A stretch of DNA of 47,416 bases from a bacterium (GTDB lineage: Bacteria > Patescibacteriota > Patescibacteriia > JACPHY01). The translations under genes and the position numbers were made by a program. The notes beneath the pieces are model-generated. The model searched no databases, had not been told where the DNA came from, and saw only the letters and a list, made by a program, of their open reading frames with translations. How positions within the stretch are numbered: the first letter of the stretch is position 1; each line of letters starts with the position of its first letter. The stretch spans positions 1 through 47,416 of the forward strand of contig JAUSKG010000030.1 of assembly GCA_030647005.1 (NCBI GenBank), given 5' to 3'. Positions 30,576-38,263 of the stretch are shown in pieces.

Positions 30576-31492
30576 CCTCTCGTCCGGTGGGCGCACAGCG
30601 CACGATTGCGGAGCGTCAGCGCGCGCTCATGCGGTGGTACGCGAAGCACGGGCGCCATGCGTTACCGTGGCGGCACGGTATCACGCCGTACCGCGTACTC
30701 GTGTCCGAGGTCATGCTCCAGCAGACGCAGGTTGATCGCGTGGCCCCATACTTCGAGCGATGGATGGAGCGGTGGCCAACGATGGAGCACCTCGCACGCG
30801 CTAGGCGATCGAGCGTCGTGCGCGCGTGGGCCGGTCTCGGCTACAATCGTCGCGCCGTGAACCTCCATCGCGCGGCGCAGGAGATCGTGGGTGATGCGGA
30901 ACTTCGGATGTTGTGCTCAGATCAATGGCGTGAGATTTCTCCGCTTCGCTCGCGGACGAGCTCCGGTCGAAATGACGTAACGCGTGAGTTGGGTCGCATG
31001 CTGCAGCACCTTCCGGGTGTCGGCTCCTACACCGCGAATGCGCTGCTCGCGTTTGCGTGGAACCTGCCGGCACCGTGTGTGGATACGAACGTGCGGCGCG
31101 TGCTCGCGTACGCGATCGTCCGCCGACCCGCGATCATGCAGATGCCGCTCCAGGAGGTTGAGCGGCTCGCGGAACGCGTCATCCCGAGCCGGAAGGGGAG
31201 AATGTGGAACTACGCGCTCATGGACTACGGCGCACTCGTCTTCACGGCTCGGGATGTCCCCAAAACCAATCGTCCCAAACCAACGCAAAAAACATTTCAG
31301 AATTCCACCCGCTTCTGGCGCGGTCGCATCGTTTCGGTGCTTGCACAAAAAAATGAGCGGAGGACGGTACCGCAGCTCCGTGTTGCGCTCAAGCATTTCG
31401 GCAATCCGCCACGCGCGCTCACGCCGCTCCTCCGCGCACTCGAGCGGGATGGTGTCGTTGTGGAGCGCGATGGGTACTACACGCTCGCCTGA
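30572..31492 (+). CDS. mutY: A/G-specific adenine glycosylase without Fe-S cluster
   Basis: 306 aa. Removes adenine mispaired with 8-oxoguanine. The catalytic Glu46 lies in SEVMLQQTQV. The helix-hairpin-helix LPGVGSYTANALLAFAW is followed by catalytic Asp171 in VDTNVRRVL. The four-Cys cluster that normally follows the DYGAL motif is absent: the sequence reads LVFTARDVPKTNRPKP with no Cys. The C-terminal part (FWRGRIVSVLAQ to RDGVVVERDGYYTLA) is a winged-helix-like tail. Residues 120-135 are encoded by a REP-like repeat inserted in frame before the HhH. The 3' end overlaps the convergent malic enzyme gene by 16 bases. Confidence 0.93.
   Translation: MTSRPVGAQRTIAERQRALMRWYAKHGRHALPWRHGITPYRVLVSEVMLQQTQVDRVAPYFERWMERWPTMEHLARARRSSVVRAWAGLGYNRRAVNLHRAAQEIVGDAELRMLCSDQWREISPLRSRTSSGRNDVTRELGRMLQHLPGVGSYTANALLAFAWNLPAPCVDTNVRRVLAYAIVRRPAIMQMPLQEVERLAERVIPSRKGRMWNYALMDYGALVFTARDVPKTNRPKPTQKTFQNSTRFWRGRIVSVLAQKNERRTVPQLRVALKHFGNPPRALTPLLRALERDGVVVERDGYYTLA
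30931..30976. repeat. REP-like element inside the mutY coding sequence
   Basis: TGAGATTTCTCC, GCTTCGCTC and CGAAATGAC are shared, inverted, with the intergenic copy at 27495-27532. It is in frame and contributes residues REISPLRSRTSSGRND to MutY, in the loop before the helix-hairpin-helix. Confidence 0.75.
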
Positions 31493-32655
31493 TGGGTTGG
31501 GGCGGCGGCGTGTTCCTCGTCCCACGCACGCGCCACCGCATCCGCAATCGTTCGCGCGAGGTCGGGAGAGAAGATCGAAGGGATAATGATGTCCGGAGCC
31601 GGCACCTCAACGAATCCCGCAATCGTTTGAGCGGCTGCGAGCTTCATCGCGTCGGTGATGCGGGTGGCACCGGCATTGATGGCACCCAGGAAGATGCCCG
31701 GGTAGGCGAGTGCGTTGTTCACTTGGTTGGGGAAATCACTCCGTCCGGTTGCGACAACCATCGCGCCGGCCGCGCGCGCCTCGTCCGGCATGATCTCCGG
31801 GACAGGGTTGGCCATGGCGATGACGATAGAGCGCGGTGCCATGGATGCCACGAGGGCGGGCGAGAGGAGGCCAGCTTTTGAGACACCAATGAAGACATCC
31901 GCGCCGTGGAGCGCGTCGGCGAGCGTGCCACATACGCTCCGTTTGTTCGTCACCGCGAGGAGCGCGCGCTTCGGGGCGTTGAGGTCGTCGCGTGCCGCGC
32001 AGACGAGGCCGTGAGAGTCCGCGAGAACGACATCCGCGACGCGGGGGGCGAGCATGTGGGCGATGGCCGTACCGGCCGCACCGGCACCAACGACGACCAC
32101 GCGCATGCGCGCGAGTTCCTTCTCCACGACGCGACCGGCATTCAGGAGTGCCGCGAGCACGACGACTGCGGTCCCGTGCTGGTCGTCGTGCATGACCGGA
32201 ATACCGAGGTCCTGCAACCGTTCCTCTACCGCGAAGCACGTTGGCGCAGCGATGTCCTCGAGGTTCACCGCCGCGAACGTCGGCGCGATCGCGCGCACCG
32301 CGGCAATGATGCCATCTGCGTCATGGACATCGAGCACGATGGGAAACGCATCGAGTCCGGCGAACTCCTTGAAGATCGCGCACTTGCCCTCCATGACCGG
32401 CATCGCGGCCCTTGGCCCCACGTTGCCCAGGCCGAGTACCGCCGATCCGTCCGAGATCACCGCGACGCACCGGCCGCTGATCGTGTAGCGGCGTGCGAGC
32501 GTTGGATCCGCTGCAATAGCTCGTGAGACCTCGGCAACCCCTGGCGTATAGACCACGGAGAGATCCTCGCGGCTCCGAATGGCCCGCGTAGATGCCATCG
32601 TGATTTTTCCGCCCTCGTGCGCGGCGAGGATAGCATTTTTGTCGAGTGTCGCCAT
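31477..32655 (-). CDS. NAD(P)-dependent malic enzyme
   Basis: 392 aa, the short bacterial type. Oxidatively decarboxylates malate to pyruvate. Seen motifs: VVYTPGVAEVSRAIAADP, SDGSAVLGLGNVGPRAAMPV (malate/metal site with the downstream MEGK Lys), VNLEDIAAP, DDQHGTAVVVLAALLNA, the dinucleotide fold VVVVGAGAAGTAIA, ANPVPEIMPDEA and SDFPNQVNNALAYPGIFLGA. The ATG at 32655 gives MATLDKNAILAAHEGGK. An extended -10 lies eight bases upstream. Its 3' end overlaps mutY on the other strand. In a small fermentative genome it would link C4 acids to pyruvate. Confidence 0.96.
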   Translation of the reverse strand: MATLDKNAILAAHEGGKITMASTRAIRSREDLSVVYTPGVAEVSRAIAADPTLARRYTISGRCVAVISDGSAVLGLGNVGPRAAMPVMEGKCAIFKEFAGLDAFPIVLDVHDADGIIAAVRAIAPTFAAVNLEDIAAPTCFAVEERLQDLGIPVMHDDQHGTAVVVLAALLNAGRVVEKELARMRVVVVGAGAAGTAIAHMLAPRVADVVLADSHGLVCAARDDLNAPKRALLAVTNKRSVCGTLADALHGADVFIGVSKAGLLSPALVASMAPRSIVIAMANPVPEIMPDEARAAGAMVVATGRSDFPNQVNNALAYPGIFLGAINAGATRITDAMKLAAAQTIAGFVEVPAPDIIIPSIFSPDLARTIADAVARAWDEEHAAAPTHQASV

Positions 32656-32663
32656 AGCGTACC

Positions 32664-32672
32664 AGTGTACCA
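32664..32672 (-). promoter_or_regulatory. Extended -10 promoter of the malic enzyme gene
   Basis: On the minus strand TGGTACACT ends eight bases before the ATG (32655), predicting a leaderless or nearly leaderless mRNA. Confidence 0.6.
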
Positions 32673-32692
32673 CGTCTGGCAGCACCCGAGAG

Positions 32693-32724
32693 AAGACCCC
32701 TCCGCGTGCGTGCGGAGGGGTCTT
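32693..32724. terminator. Hairpin terminator after the 102-aa gene
   Basis: AAGACCCCTCCGC pairs with GCGGAGGGGTCTT across GTGCGT. It ends the minus-strand gene at 32759-33067 and insulates the malic enzyme promoter. Confidence 0.8.
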
Positions 32725-32758
32725 GCAGTGGGGCCTTCGCGGGTGTGGAGCGATCATC

Positions 32759-33067
32759 TCACGCAGGGATTCCGTCGAGCGCATCCCGGAGGTGCTCGTC
32801 GAACTCTTCATCCGATGCAAAGATGAACGCGTCGGAGAGGAGTGTATGGAGCTTGTCCATGGTGGTCGGCCCGTACATCGTGCTCGATCGCTGTATCGCC
32901 GTGAGGAACTGGTATGCTGCGTCGTACTTGGAGAACCAGCGTACGCGGATTTGCTCGAGCTTAGCTGGCGGTGCAATGCGGAGATCGCCGCCACCCCAGC
33001 GCATGGTCTTCATTCGTCTGTCTACCCACTCGCCGCGCGTTCCAGCCCACAGTATGTCGTCGCTCAT
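32759..33067 (-). CDS. Hypothetical protein, 102 aa
   Basis: Starts MSDDILWAGTRGEWVDRRMK, with a strong AGGAGGAGG ribosome site at 33071-33079, which is why I prefer it over the ATG at 33097. Soluble, with the pattern IRVRWFSKYDAAYQFLTAIQ and an acidic C-terminal helix (ASDEEFDEHLRDALDGIPA). No family recognised. Divergent from xseA, with its own terminator. Confidence 0.65.
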   Translation of the reverse strand: MSDDILWAGTRGEWVDRRMKTMRWGGGDLRIAPPAKLEQIRVRWFSKYDAAYQFLTAIQRSSTMYGPTTMDKLHTLLSDAFIFASDEEFDEHLRDALDGIPA

Positions 33068-33137
33068 CGTGTCCTCCTCCTGCTTTCTTCCATCCAAACG
33101 CTAGCATTGCCCTCCGGTGCTGTCAATACGATGAGCG

Positions 33138-33146
33138 TGGTACGAT
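33138..33146 (+). promoter_or_regulatory. Extended -10 promoter of xseA
   Basis: TGGTACGAT ends eight bases before the ATG at 33155; leaderless or nearly so. Confidence 0.6.
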
Positions 33147-33154
33147 GCATACCT

Positions 33155-34375
33155 ATGCGCATCCTGACGGTCTCCGAGTTCCTCGCCGGCATAAACGAGG
33201 TGCTCGCATCGGTGCCGGCGCTCGTGGAGGGCGAGGTATCCGGCTACAGCATGAGCCAGGGGAAGTGGGCGTTCTTCTCGCTCAAGGATGACGCGAGCGT
33301 CGTACCGTGCTTCATGCCGGCTTGGAAGCTCCGGCACGTCATCGAGGATGGCATGGTCGTGCGTATCGCCGGCGTTCCGCGCGTGTACGAGAAGAGCGGG
33401 AAATTTTCCATCACCGTGGAGGCACTCGAGCCGTCTGGCGAGGGATCGCTCAAACGGGCGTTCCAGCTCCTCGTAGAGAAGCTCGAGCGCGAGGGGTTGT
33501 TCGACGTGAGTCGCAAGCGTCCGCTCCCGCGTTTTCCGGAACGCATCGGACTCATCGCGAGCGCGGACTCGGCAGCGTACTCGGACTTCCTCCGTATCCT
33601 TGGCGATCGCTGGGGTGGTGTGGAGGTCTCCACGGTGGATGTACGAGTGCAGGGCGAAGGAGCGGTAGACGATGTGTGTACTGCGTTTCGGACATGCGCC
33701 AGCGCGGGAGGAGTGGATGTGATTGTTCTCACGCGCGGTGGGGGATCGCTTGAGGACTTGCAGGCGTTCAACTCTGAGGAGATCGCGCGCGCAATCTTCG
33801 CGTGTCCTATCCCCGTGGTGGTCGGCGTGGGGCATGAGCGCGATACAACGATTGCGGATCTCGTCGCCGATGTGCGCGCGAGCACGCCATCGAACGCCGC
33901 AGAGCGCGTGGTGCCGGATCGTCATGCCATCGCGCAGGAGCTCCGCATGATGGAGCAGGGGATCGCGGGTGTGATGCTCGGGACCATCGCAGACCACCGC
34001 GCGATCATCGAGCGATTCTCCTATCGGGGTACTGCGTTCGCCCACGCACGCTCCATGCGTGTGGAAGTGAATGCGCGCACGATCGTCCATGCAATGGACG
34101 ATGCACTCCGGTCGTTCGCGCGCCGCAGGGAGGATGCGGAGCAGCGTATGGGGTCACGGCTCGCGGAGCGGTGCGCGACACTCACGGCGCAGGTCATCGC
34201 CTGCACGCGGCTCCTCGAAGGGCTCAACCCCGAGCGCGTTCTCGAACGCGGGTACTCCGTGACGACGGTGGGCGGTCGCGTCGTGCGTCATGCGATGCAG
34301 CTCCGTGCCGGTGACGAGCTCCGTACGCGGTTTGCCGTCGGCAGCGCGGTGTCCACAGTGACACGGACGGAGTGA
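33155..34375 (+). CDS. xseA: Exodeoxyribonuclease VII large subunit
   Basis: 406 aa. Single-strand-specific exonuclease that works with XseB. An N-terminal OB fold (LTVSEFLAGINEVLASVPAL then VEGEVSGYSMSQGKWAFFSLKD) precedes the catalytic core with RIGLIASADSAAYSDFLRIL, VDVIVLTRGGGSLEDLQAFN (GGGS loop) and PVVVGVGHERDTTIADLVAD (HExD). A coiled-coil region leads to the C-terminal NPERVLERGYSVTT. The ATG at 33155 fits the conserved start and the promoter. Followed 41 nt later by xseB. Confidence 0.97.
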   Translation: MRILTVSEFLAGINEVLASVPALVEGEVSGYSMSQGKWAFFSLKDDASVVPCFMPAWKLRHVIEDGMVVRIAGVPRVYEKSGKFSITVEALEPSGEGSLKRAFQLLVEKLEREGLFDVSRKRPLPRFPERIGLIASADSAAYSDFLRILGDRWGGVEVSTVDVRVQGEGAVDDVCTAFRTCASAGGVDVIVLTRGGGSLEDLQAFNSEEIARAIFACPIPVVVGVGHERDTTIADLVADVRASTPSNAAERVVPDRHAIAQELRMMEQGIAGVMLGTIADHRAIIERFSYRGTAFAHARSMRVEVNARTIVHAMDDALRSFARRREDAEQRMGSRLAERCATLTAQVIACTRLLEGLNPERVLERGYSVTTVGGRVVRHAMQLRAGDELRTRFAVGSAVSTVTRTE

Positions 34376-34416
34376 GCATGAAGAATGGAGAGAGAGGATA
34401 ACAACAGCGCGCGCGT

Positions 34417-34629
34417 ATGACCGCAGCAAAGAAGCAATCATCATTCGCCAAGCAGTTCCAGGAGCTCGAAGCAATCACTGCGTGGTTCGAGGGCGAAGCC
34501 ATTGATCTCGAGGAAGGCCTCGAGAAGTTCGAGCGCGGGATGGTGCTCGCGAAGGAGCTCCGCAAGCGACTTGAGGAGGCCGCGGTGAAGATCCAGCGGA
34601 TCCAGCCGAGCTCCGATGACGCCACGTAG
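34417..34629 (+). CDS. xseB: Exodeoxyribonuclease VII small subunit
   Basis: 70 aa, normal length. Helical subunit that binds the XseA coiled coil. Conserved pattern: FAKQFQELEAITAWFEGEAI, then DLEEGLEKFERGMVLAKELR and KRLEEAAVKIQRI. Lies in the xseA operon, two bases before the exonuclease-WYL gene. Confidence 0.95.
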   Translation: MTAAKKQSSFAKQFQELEAITAWFEGEAIDLEEGLEKFERGMVLAKELRKRLEEAAVKIQRIQPSSDDAT

Positions 34630-34631
34630 TT

Positions 34632-35450
34632 ATGCCGAGGACGCTCGTATTCGATGTCGAGACGAAGAAGGAGTTCGCCGAGGTGGGAGGTGCGCACAAT
34701 CGCCACCTCCTTGGCGTTGCGGTCATCGGGTACTGGGATTCCGCAACGGACACGTACGCGTGCGTCGAGGAGCATGAGGTGCTCCGATTCGGCCAGCTCC
34801 TCAAGCAGGCGGATTGCGTCATCACCTTCAACGGTGAGCACTTCGACCTCCCCGTCATCCAGCCCTACCTGCCGTTCGATACCTCGAAAGTCCCGTCGCT
34901 CGATCTCATGCGGCACCTCGAGCGCGCACTCGGGCATCGCATCGGACTCGATGCGTGCGCGGAAGCGACGTTTGGCCTCAAGAAGTCCGGCGACGGCCTC
35001 CAGGCGATCCGATGGTTTCGGCAGGGTGAGATCGAGAAGGTGAAGAGCTACTGCCTCGATGACGTGCGGTTGACGAAGCAGCTCTGGGAGTACGGGTGCG
35101 AGCACGGCGAGGTGTTCTTCATGGGTAGGGACGGTACGAAGCGCGCGGTACCGGTGACGTGGGGGGAAGGTGCGAAAGGTGAAACGGGCATCCGTGCGCA
35201 GCTCGAGCGGGCGCACCGCGACGGCCTACGCGTGGAGATCGAGTACGTCTCCACGGTGGACACCACCGGTGCTGGCCACCGCAATCGGCGGAAGATTGAT
35301 ATCCGGAGCATTCGCGATGGCGTGGTGGATGCGTACTGCTACCTTCGTAACGATGTGCGGCGATTCCACATTGATCGCATCACCGATATCGTGGTGCTCA
35401 CGGAAGCGATGGCGGACGAGCATCGCGTTGGTCAGTACGCACTGTTTTAG
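34632..35450 (+). CDS. DEDD 3'-5' exonuclease fused to a WYL domain
   Basis: 272 aa. The N-terminal RNase H-like exonuclease domain (about 1-165) has acidic residues Asp8 and Glu10 (LVFDVETK), Asp72 (ITFNGEHFDLPVI) and Asp143/144 (YCLDDVRLTKQLW), as in YprB-type nucleases. The C-terminal part (about 188-255: RAHRDGLRVEIEYVS, RRKIDIRSIRDG, VDAYCYLRNDVRRFHIDRI) matches the WYL ligand-sensing fold. WYL domains usually sit in regulators that respond to ssDNA or nucleotides, so the nuclease may be ligand-controlled. It is in an operon with xseA and xseB, which implies DNA repair. Confidence 0.8.
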   Translation: MPRTLVFDVETKKEFAEVGGAHNRHLLGVAVIGYWDSATDTYACVEEHEVLRFGQLLKQADCVITFNGEHFDLPVIQPYLPFDTSKVPSLDLMRHLERALGHRIGLDACAEATFGLKKSGDGLQAIRWFRQGEIEKVKSYCLDDVRLTKQLWEYGCEHGEVFFMGRDGTKRAVPVTWGEGAKGETGIRAQLERAHRDGLRVEIEYVSTVDTTGAGHRNRRKIDIRSIRDGVVDAYCYLRNDVRRFHIDRITDIVVLTEAMADEHRVGQYALF

Positions 35451-35453
35451 TCC

Positions 35454-35482
35454 TTGACGTGGTCGTACTTGTCTGGTACATT
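35454..35482 (+). promoter_or_regulatory. Promoter for the coiled-coil/HhH gene
   Basis: TTGACG (35454-35459), 17-bp spacer, TACATT (35477-35482) with an extended TG. Near the predicted start lies a small hairpin, CGTCCT/AGGACG (35488-35504), followed by TTTCTTT, which may stabilise or attenuate the transcript. Confidence 0.8.
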
Positions 35483-35529
35483 CAGAGCGTCCTACGGGAG
35501 GACGTTTCTTTGTGCTATGGAGGAGAGCG

Positions 35530-36507
35530 ATGCCGGAAGCAGAGCATGCCGTTCAACGGATGATCCTGCATGTGAAGATGATCGAGGGTGAGTGCAGTGC
35601 GGTGCGCGAGGAGCGCGCAAAGCAGCGGAAGCGACTCAAGGCGAAGAGCCAAGTCGTGCGGGCAGAAGCACAGGAGAAGTTTGATGAGGCCGAACGCGCG
35701 CTCGCCATCCTCGAGCAGCGTCTCGAGACGGCAATGCTCACGTTGCAGTTTGAGGAGGCACAAGAGAACCTCCAGGCCGCGTACCGAGCATTCCGCGAAG
35801 GCCGACGGCTCGCGCTCGAAGGCGGTGCTGACCGCGAGCTCACCGATCGCATGGCGAGCGCGCGGCTCGAGGAGCTCGAAGGTCTCCGTGCCACCGTGCG
35901 TCTCCTCGAAAAGCGCGGCAAGGAGACCACGGACGAGCTGCGTACGTTCGTGCAAGCACGGCCGAGCGGGTGGATGCACAGCGACGATCCGCTCAAGCGG
36001 TACCTCGCATACCATGCGCCCGATCGCAGCATCCTCGCGTTCCTCAAGGATAACCCGCGCTACAGCATGACGCCGGACCAGCTCGTGGCACTCGTCGGGA
36101 TTGCGGCCGCTACGCAGTACCTCACGGTTGCCTACGGGTCGTTCGCAAAACAGGTCTCCGACGGGTTGATTCGTGACACCGCGGGTGAGGTGGTGACAGT
36201 GGAACGCCTCGAGGCGCTCCGCACGCGAAGCGTGCATGCGCCGTCCGTGGAGATCCGTCGTCCGGGCGAGGAACAATCCATCGAGGAACTCCTCGATCTC
36301 ATTGATCCGCAGTACCGTGAGGGTGACGGGGACGACATCAGCGTGCTCGGTTTGGACCATGGAACGGAGCAAGCACTGCGAAGCGCAGAGGTGCATCGCG
36401 TGGGACAGCTCCGACGTTCCGGCGACGAGCTTACGCATATCTCCGGCATCGGCCCCAAGCGTGCGAATCACATCCACGATGCCCTCACGCGCCATCGCGC
36501 GGCATAG
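35530..36507 (+). CDS. Coiled-coil protein with C-terminal helix-hairpin-helix
   Basis: 325 aa. Start ATG at 35530 follows GGAGGAGA by three to four bases. The first 135 residues are almost wholly heptad-like coiled coil (REERAKQRKRLKAKSQVVRA; AQEKFDEAERALAILEQRLE). A middle domain follows (about 140-215). The last 50 residues resemble the RNA polymerase alpha C-terminal or other HhH DNA-binding domain (VLGLDHGTEQALRSAEVHRV then ISGIGPKRANHIHDALTRH). It probably binds DNA. Role unknown. It is monocistronic with a strong promoter and a perfect palindromic terminator. Confidence 0.75.
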   Translation: MPEAEHAVQRMILHVKMIEGECSAVREERAKQRKRLKAKSQVVRAEAQEKFDEAERALAILEQRLETAMLTLQFEEAQENLQAAYRAFREGRRLALEGGADRELTDRMASARLEELEGLRATVRLLEKRGKETTDELRTFVQARPSGWMHSDDPLKRYLAYHAPDRSILAFLKDNPRYSMTPDQLVALVGIAAATQYLTVAYGSFAKQVSDGLIRDTAGEVVTVERLEALRTRSVHAPSVEIRRPGEEQSIEELLDLIDPQYREGDGDDISVLGLDHGTEQALRSAEVHRVGQLRRSGDELTHISGIGPKRANHIHDALTRHRAA

Positions 36508-36528
36508 CGGCGACGGGATGGAACATGG

Positions 36529-36556
36529 AACACCCCCCAGCATGCTGGGGGGTGTT
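36529..36556. terminator. Perfect palindromic terminator, shared by convergent genes
   Basis: AACACCCCCCAGCA is followed by its exact reverse complement TGCTGGGGGGTGTT and then TT. It separates the plus-strand HhH gene from the minus-strand gene ending at 36560. Confidence 0.85.
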
Positions 36557-36559
36557 TTC

Positions 36560-37012
36560 CTACTGGAGGGCAAGCGCGTGGATTGCGACGTACTCGCCAC
36601 CGACTGCTGGTCCCGCGAGGTTCTGTTGCTCGCGGATACCGAGGTAGGACCACGTCGCCTCTCGCTCGGTGGTGCGGTAGTCCACGACGACACCGATGGT
36701 CACGACACGGTCGTCGTCGGTGCTACCGAGTGTGATGAGGCACGAGATCGTCTCGCAGGTGATGCTCGTCACACCCATGACGTCGCTGTCGAGGGCGATG
36801 TCGTGAATGCCGAGCTCCTCACCGTCGAACGCGATGCGGTAGTCGAGGCGGACATCTGCCGCCGTCCTGAAGTGCGCCTGCGCCGCGATGCCGTACATGC
36901 CGATGAGGCAGGTAATCGCGAGGGCACCGACCATGAATCGGAGAAAGAAGATGTCGCCGCGACTCGGCGGACACCAGATGCTCTGACCACTTGCACCAAT
37001 GATATAGGACAC
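36560..37012 (-). CDS. Hypothetical membrane protein, 150 aa
   Basis: GTG start at 37012 with AAGGAGG six bases upstream. One membrane helix (FFLRFMVGALAITCLIGMYGIAA, about 22-44) is followed by a beta-rich outside domain with two Cys about six residues apart (SITCETISCLIT), maybe a disulfide. No family recognised. It has a near-consensus promoter (37039-37067), so it is probably well expressed. Confidence 0.65.
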   Translation of the reverse strand: MSYIIGASGQSIWCPPSRGDIFFLRFMVGALAITCLIGMYGIAAQAHFRTAADVRLDYRIAFDGEELGIHDIALDSDVMGVTSITCETISCLITLGSTDDDRVVTIGVVVDYRTTEREATWSYLGIREQQNLAGPAVGGEYVAIHALALQ

Positions 37013-37038
37013 GTTGCCTCCTTGAAGGTTCTGGAGAA

Positions 37039-37067
37039 AGTATAGCAGAAAATGAGCTTGTTGTCAA
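37039..37067 (-). promoter_or_regulatory. Near-consensus promoter for the 150-aa membrane protein
   Basis: On the minus strand: TTGACA (37067-37062), 17-bp spacer, TATACT (37044-37039). Confidence 0.9.
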
Positions 37068-37102
37068 GTGTTTTGTCATAAGAACGGCTCAATGGAGATG
37101 AT

Positions 37103-37130
37103 TTGACAACGTGCGGTAAACCAGTACCAT
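37103..37130 (+). promoter_or_regulatory. rplJ-rplL promoter
   Basis: TTGACA (37103-37108), 16-bp spacer, TACCAT (37125-37130). It is divergent to the promoter at 37039-37067, 35 bp apart. Confidence 0.85.
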
Positions 37131-37229
37131 GGAACTATCGCCAGAGAAAGCAGCGGGGCGCCCACCAATGCCCTTAATCACGCTGCAGAGGCACAACTAC
37201 CCCGCGACTGCGGGGGAGGTCGAGGGTGC

Positions 37230-37256
37230 ACACTTGCTGGCGAGCAAGTGTTTTTT
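37230..37256 (+). terminator. Attenuator-like terminator in the rplJ leader
   Basis: CACTTGCT (37231-37238) pairs with AGCAAGTG (37243-37250) across GGCG, followed by six T, ending two bases before the rplJ ATG. It is a textbook terminator placed where L10-leader attenuation would act. The roughly 120-nt leader before it is the candidate L10(L12)4 binding region. Confidence 0.8.
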
Positions 37257-37258
37257 CT

Positions 37259-37792
37259 ATGCCAAAGACACGAGTGCAGAAGCAGGAGATGATTGCGGGG
37301 GTCGAGCGACGCCTCGATGCCATGCACGGTGTGGTGTTCGCAAATTTTTCTGGTTGCACGGTGCACCAGCTCGAGGAGCTGCGCGCCGCGGCGCGGAAGG
37401 AGAACTGCGAGTACCTCGTCGTGAAGAAGACGCTCTTCAATCGCGCGGTTGCCGCCAAGGAGATCCCTCCGGAAGCAGTGGCCACCGATGGGGCGTTGTC
37501 CGTGCTCTTCGGGTTCGCAGATGCTCTCGCGCCCGCGAAGATCGCTAAGGCGTTCGTGAAGGCGAACGAGCGTTTCCAGGTGCTCGGAGGCCTCATGCGC
37601 GACCGTGCGACGATCCTCGCGCTCAGCGCGGCAGAGGTACGTCAGCTCGGCGATCTGCCGAGTCGTGAGGAGCTCATCGCGAGGGCCGTGGGGTCCATCG
37701 CCGCACCGCTGCGGGGTCTCGTCGGTGTCCTCTCGGGGAACCATCGGCAGTTCGTGCAGGTACTCAATGCTATTCGAGAATCAAAAGCGTAA
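37259..37792 (+). CDS. rplJ: 50S ribosomal protein L10
   Basis: 177 aa. Base of the ribosomal stalk, binding 23S rRNA and the L7/L12 dimers. Conserved parts: [58 protein letters not shown], and the C-terminal helix with [20 protein letters not shown] that holds L12. The ATG at 37259 directly follows the leader terminator; longer frames run through the hairpin. The stop overlaps the rplL ATG (TAATG). Confidence 0.97.
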   Translation: MPKTRVQKQEMIAGVERRLDAMHGVVFANFSGCTVHQLEELRAAARKENCEYLVVKKTLFNRAVAAKEIPPEAVATDGALSVLFGFADALAPAKIAKAFVKANERFQVLGGLMRDRATILALSAAEVRQLGDLPSREELIARAVGSIAAPLRGLVGVLSGNHRQFVQVLNAIRESKA

Positions 37793-38220
37793 TGTCTATG
37801 TCTGACACCACAACTGAGGAGAAGAAGGAGGTGGAAGTTCCGGCGAAGTTCAAGGACCTCGTGAGCTCGATCGAGTCCCTGACGGTGCTCGACCTCGCGG
37901 AGCTCGTGAAGGTGCTCGAGGAGAAGTTTGGCGTTTCCGCCGCAGCGCCCATGGCCATGATGGCCGCGCCGGCAGCGGGCGGTGATGCTGGTGCTGGTGA
38001 GGAGGAGGTGTCCGAGGTGAATGTCGAGCTCACGTCCGCTGGTGCCAAGAAGATTGATGTCATCAAGGCCGTTCGCTCGCTCATGGATGTCGGTCTCAAG
38101 GATGCGAAGGACATGGTGGATGCCGCTCCCAAGATCATCAAGGAGGGTGTCGCCAAGGCCGTCGCCGAGCAGTGGAAGAAGACCCTCGAAGAGGCAGGCG
38201 CAACGGTGAGTTTCAAGTGA
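37792..38220 (+). CDS. rplL: 50S ribosomal protein L7/L12
   Basis: 142 aa, slightly long because of an N-terminal extension ([17 protein letters not shown]) and the hinge. N-terminal dimerisation helices ([20 protein letters not shown]), an Ala/Gly hinge ([20 protein letters not shown]), and the factor-binding C-terminal domain ([20 protein letters not shown] then [20 protein letters not shown]). It recruits translation GTPases. The start at 37792 or the next ATG at 37798 is equally possible. Translated in coupling with rplJ. Confidence 0.97.
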   Translation: MSMSDTTTEEKKEVEVPAKFKDLVSSIESLTVLDLAELVKVLEEKFGVSAAAPMAMMAAPAAGGDAGAGEEEVSEVNVELTSAGAKKIDVIKAVRSLMDVGLKDAKDMVDAAPKIIKEGVAKAVAEQWKKTLEEAGATVSFK

Positions 38221-38263
38221 TCGCGCCGGAACAAAAGGCAAGGGCTTCCTTGCCGGCGCGATC
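38219..38263 (+). terminator. Two-part hairpin at the rplL stop
   Basis: GATCGCGCC (38219-38227) pairs with GGCGCGATC (38255-38263). An inner GGCAAGG (38237-38243) pairs with CCTTGCC (38248-38254). No T-run follows, so it may act as an mRNA-end stabiliser instead of a terminator. Confidence 0.5.

Noticed and set aside
32656-32994. 113-residue extension of malic enzyme
   Set aside because: It crosses the terminator hairpin and another gene's antisense, and the family starts at MATLDKN.
37129-37548. ORF across the rplJ leader
   Set aside because: It runs through the terminator hairpin and then out of frame through rplJ; it is a shadow.
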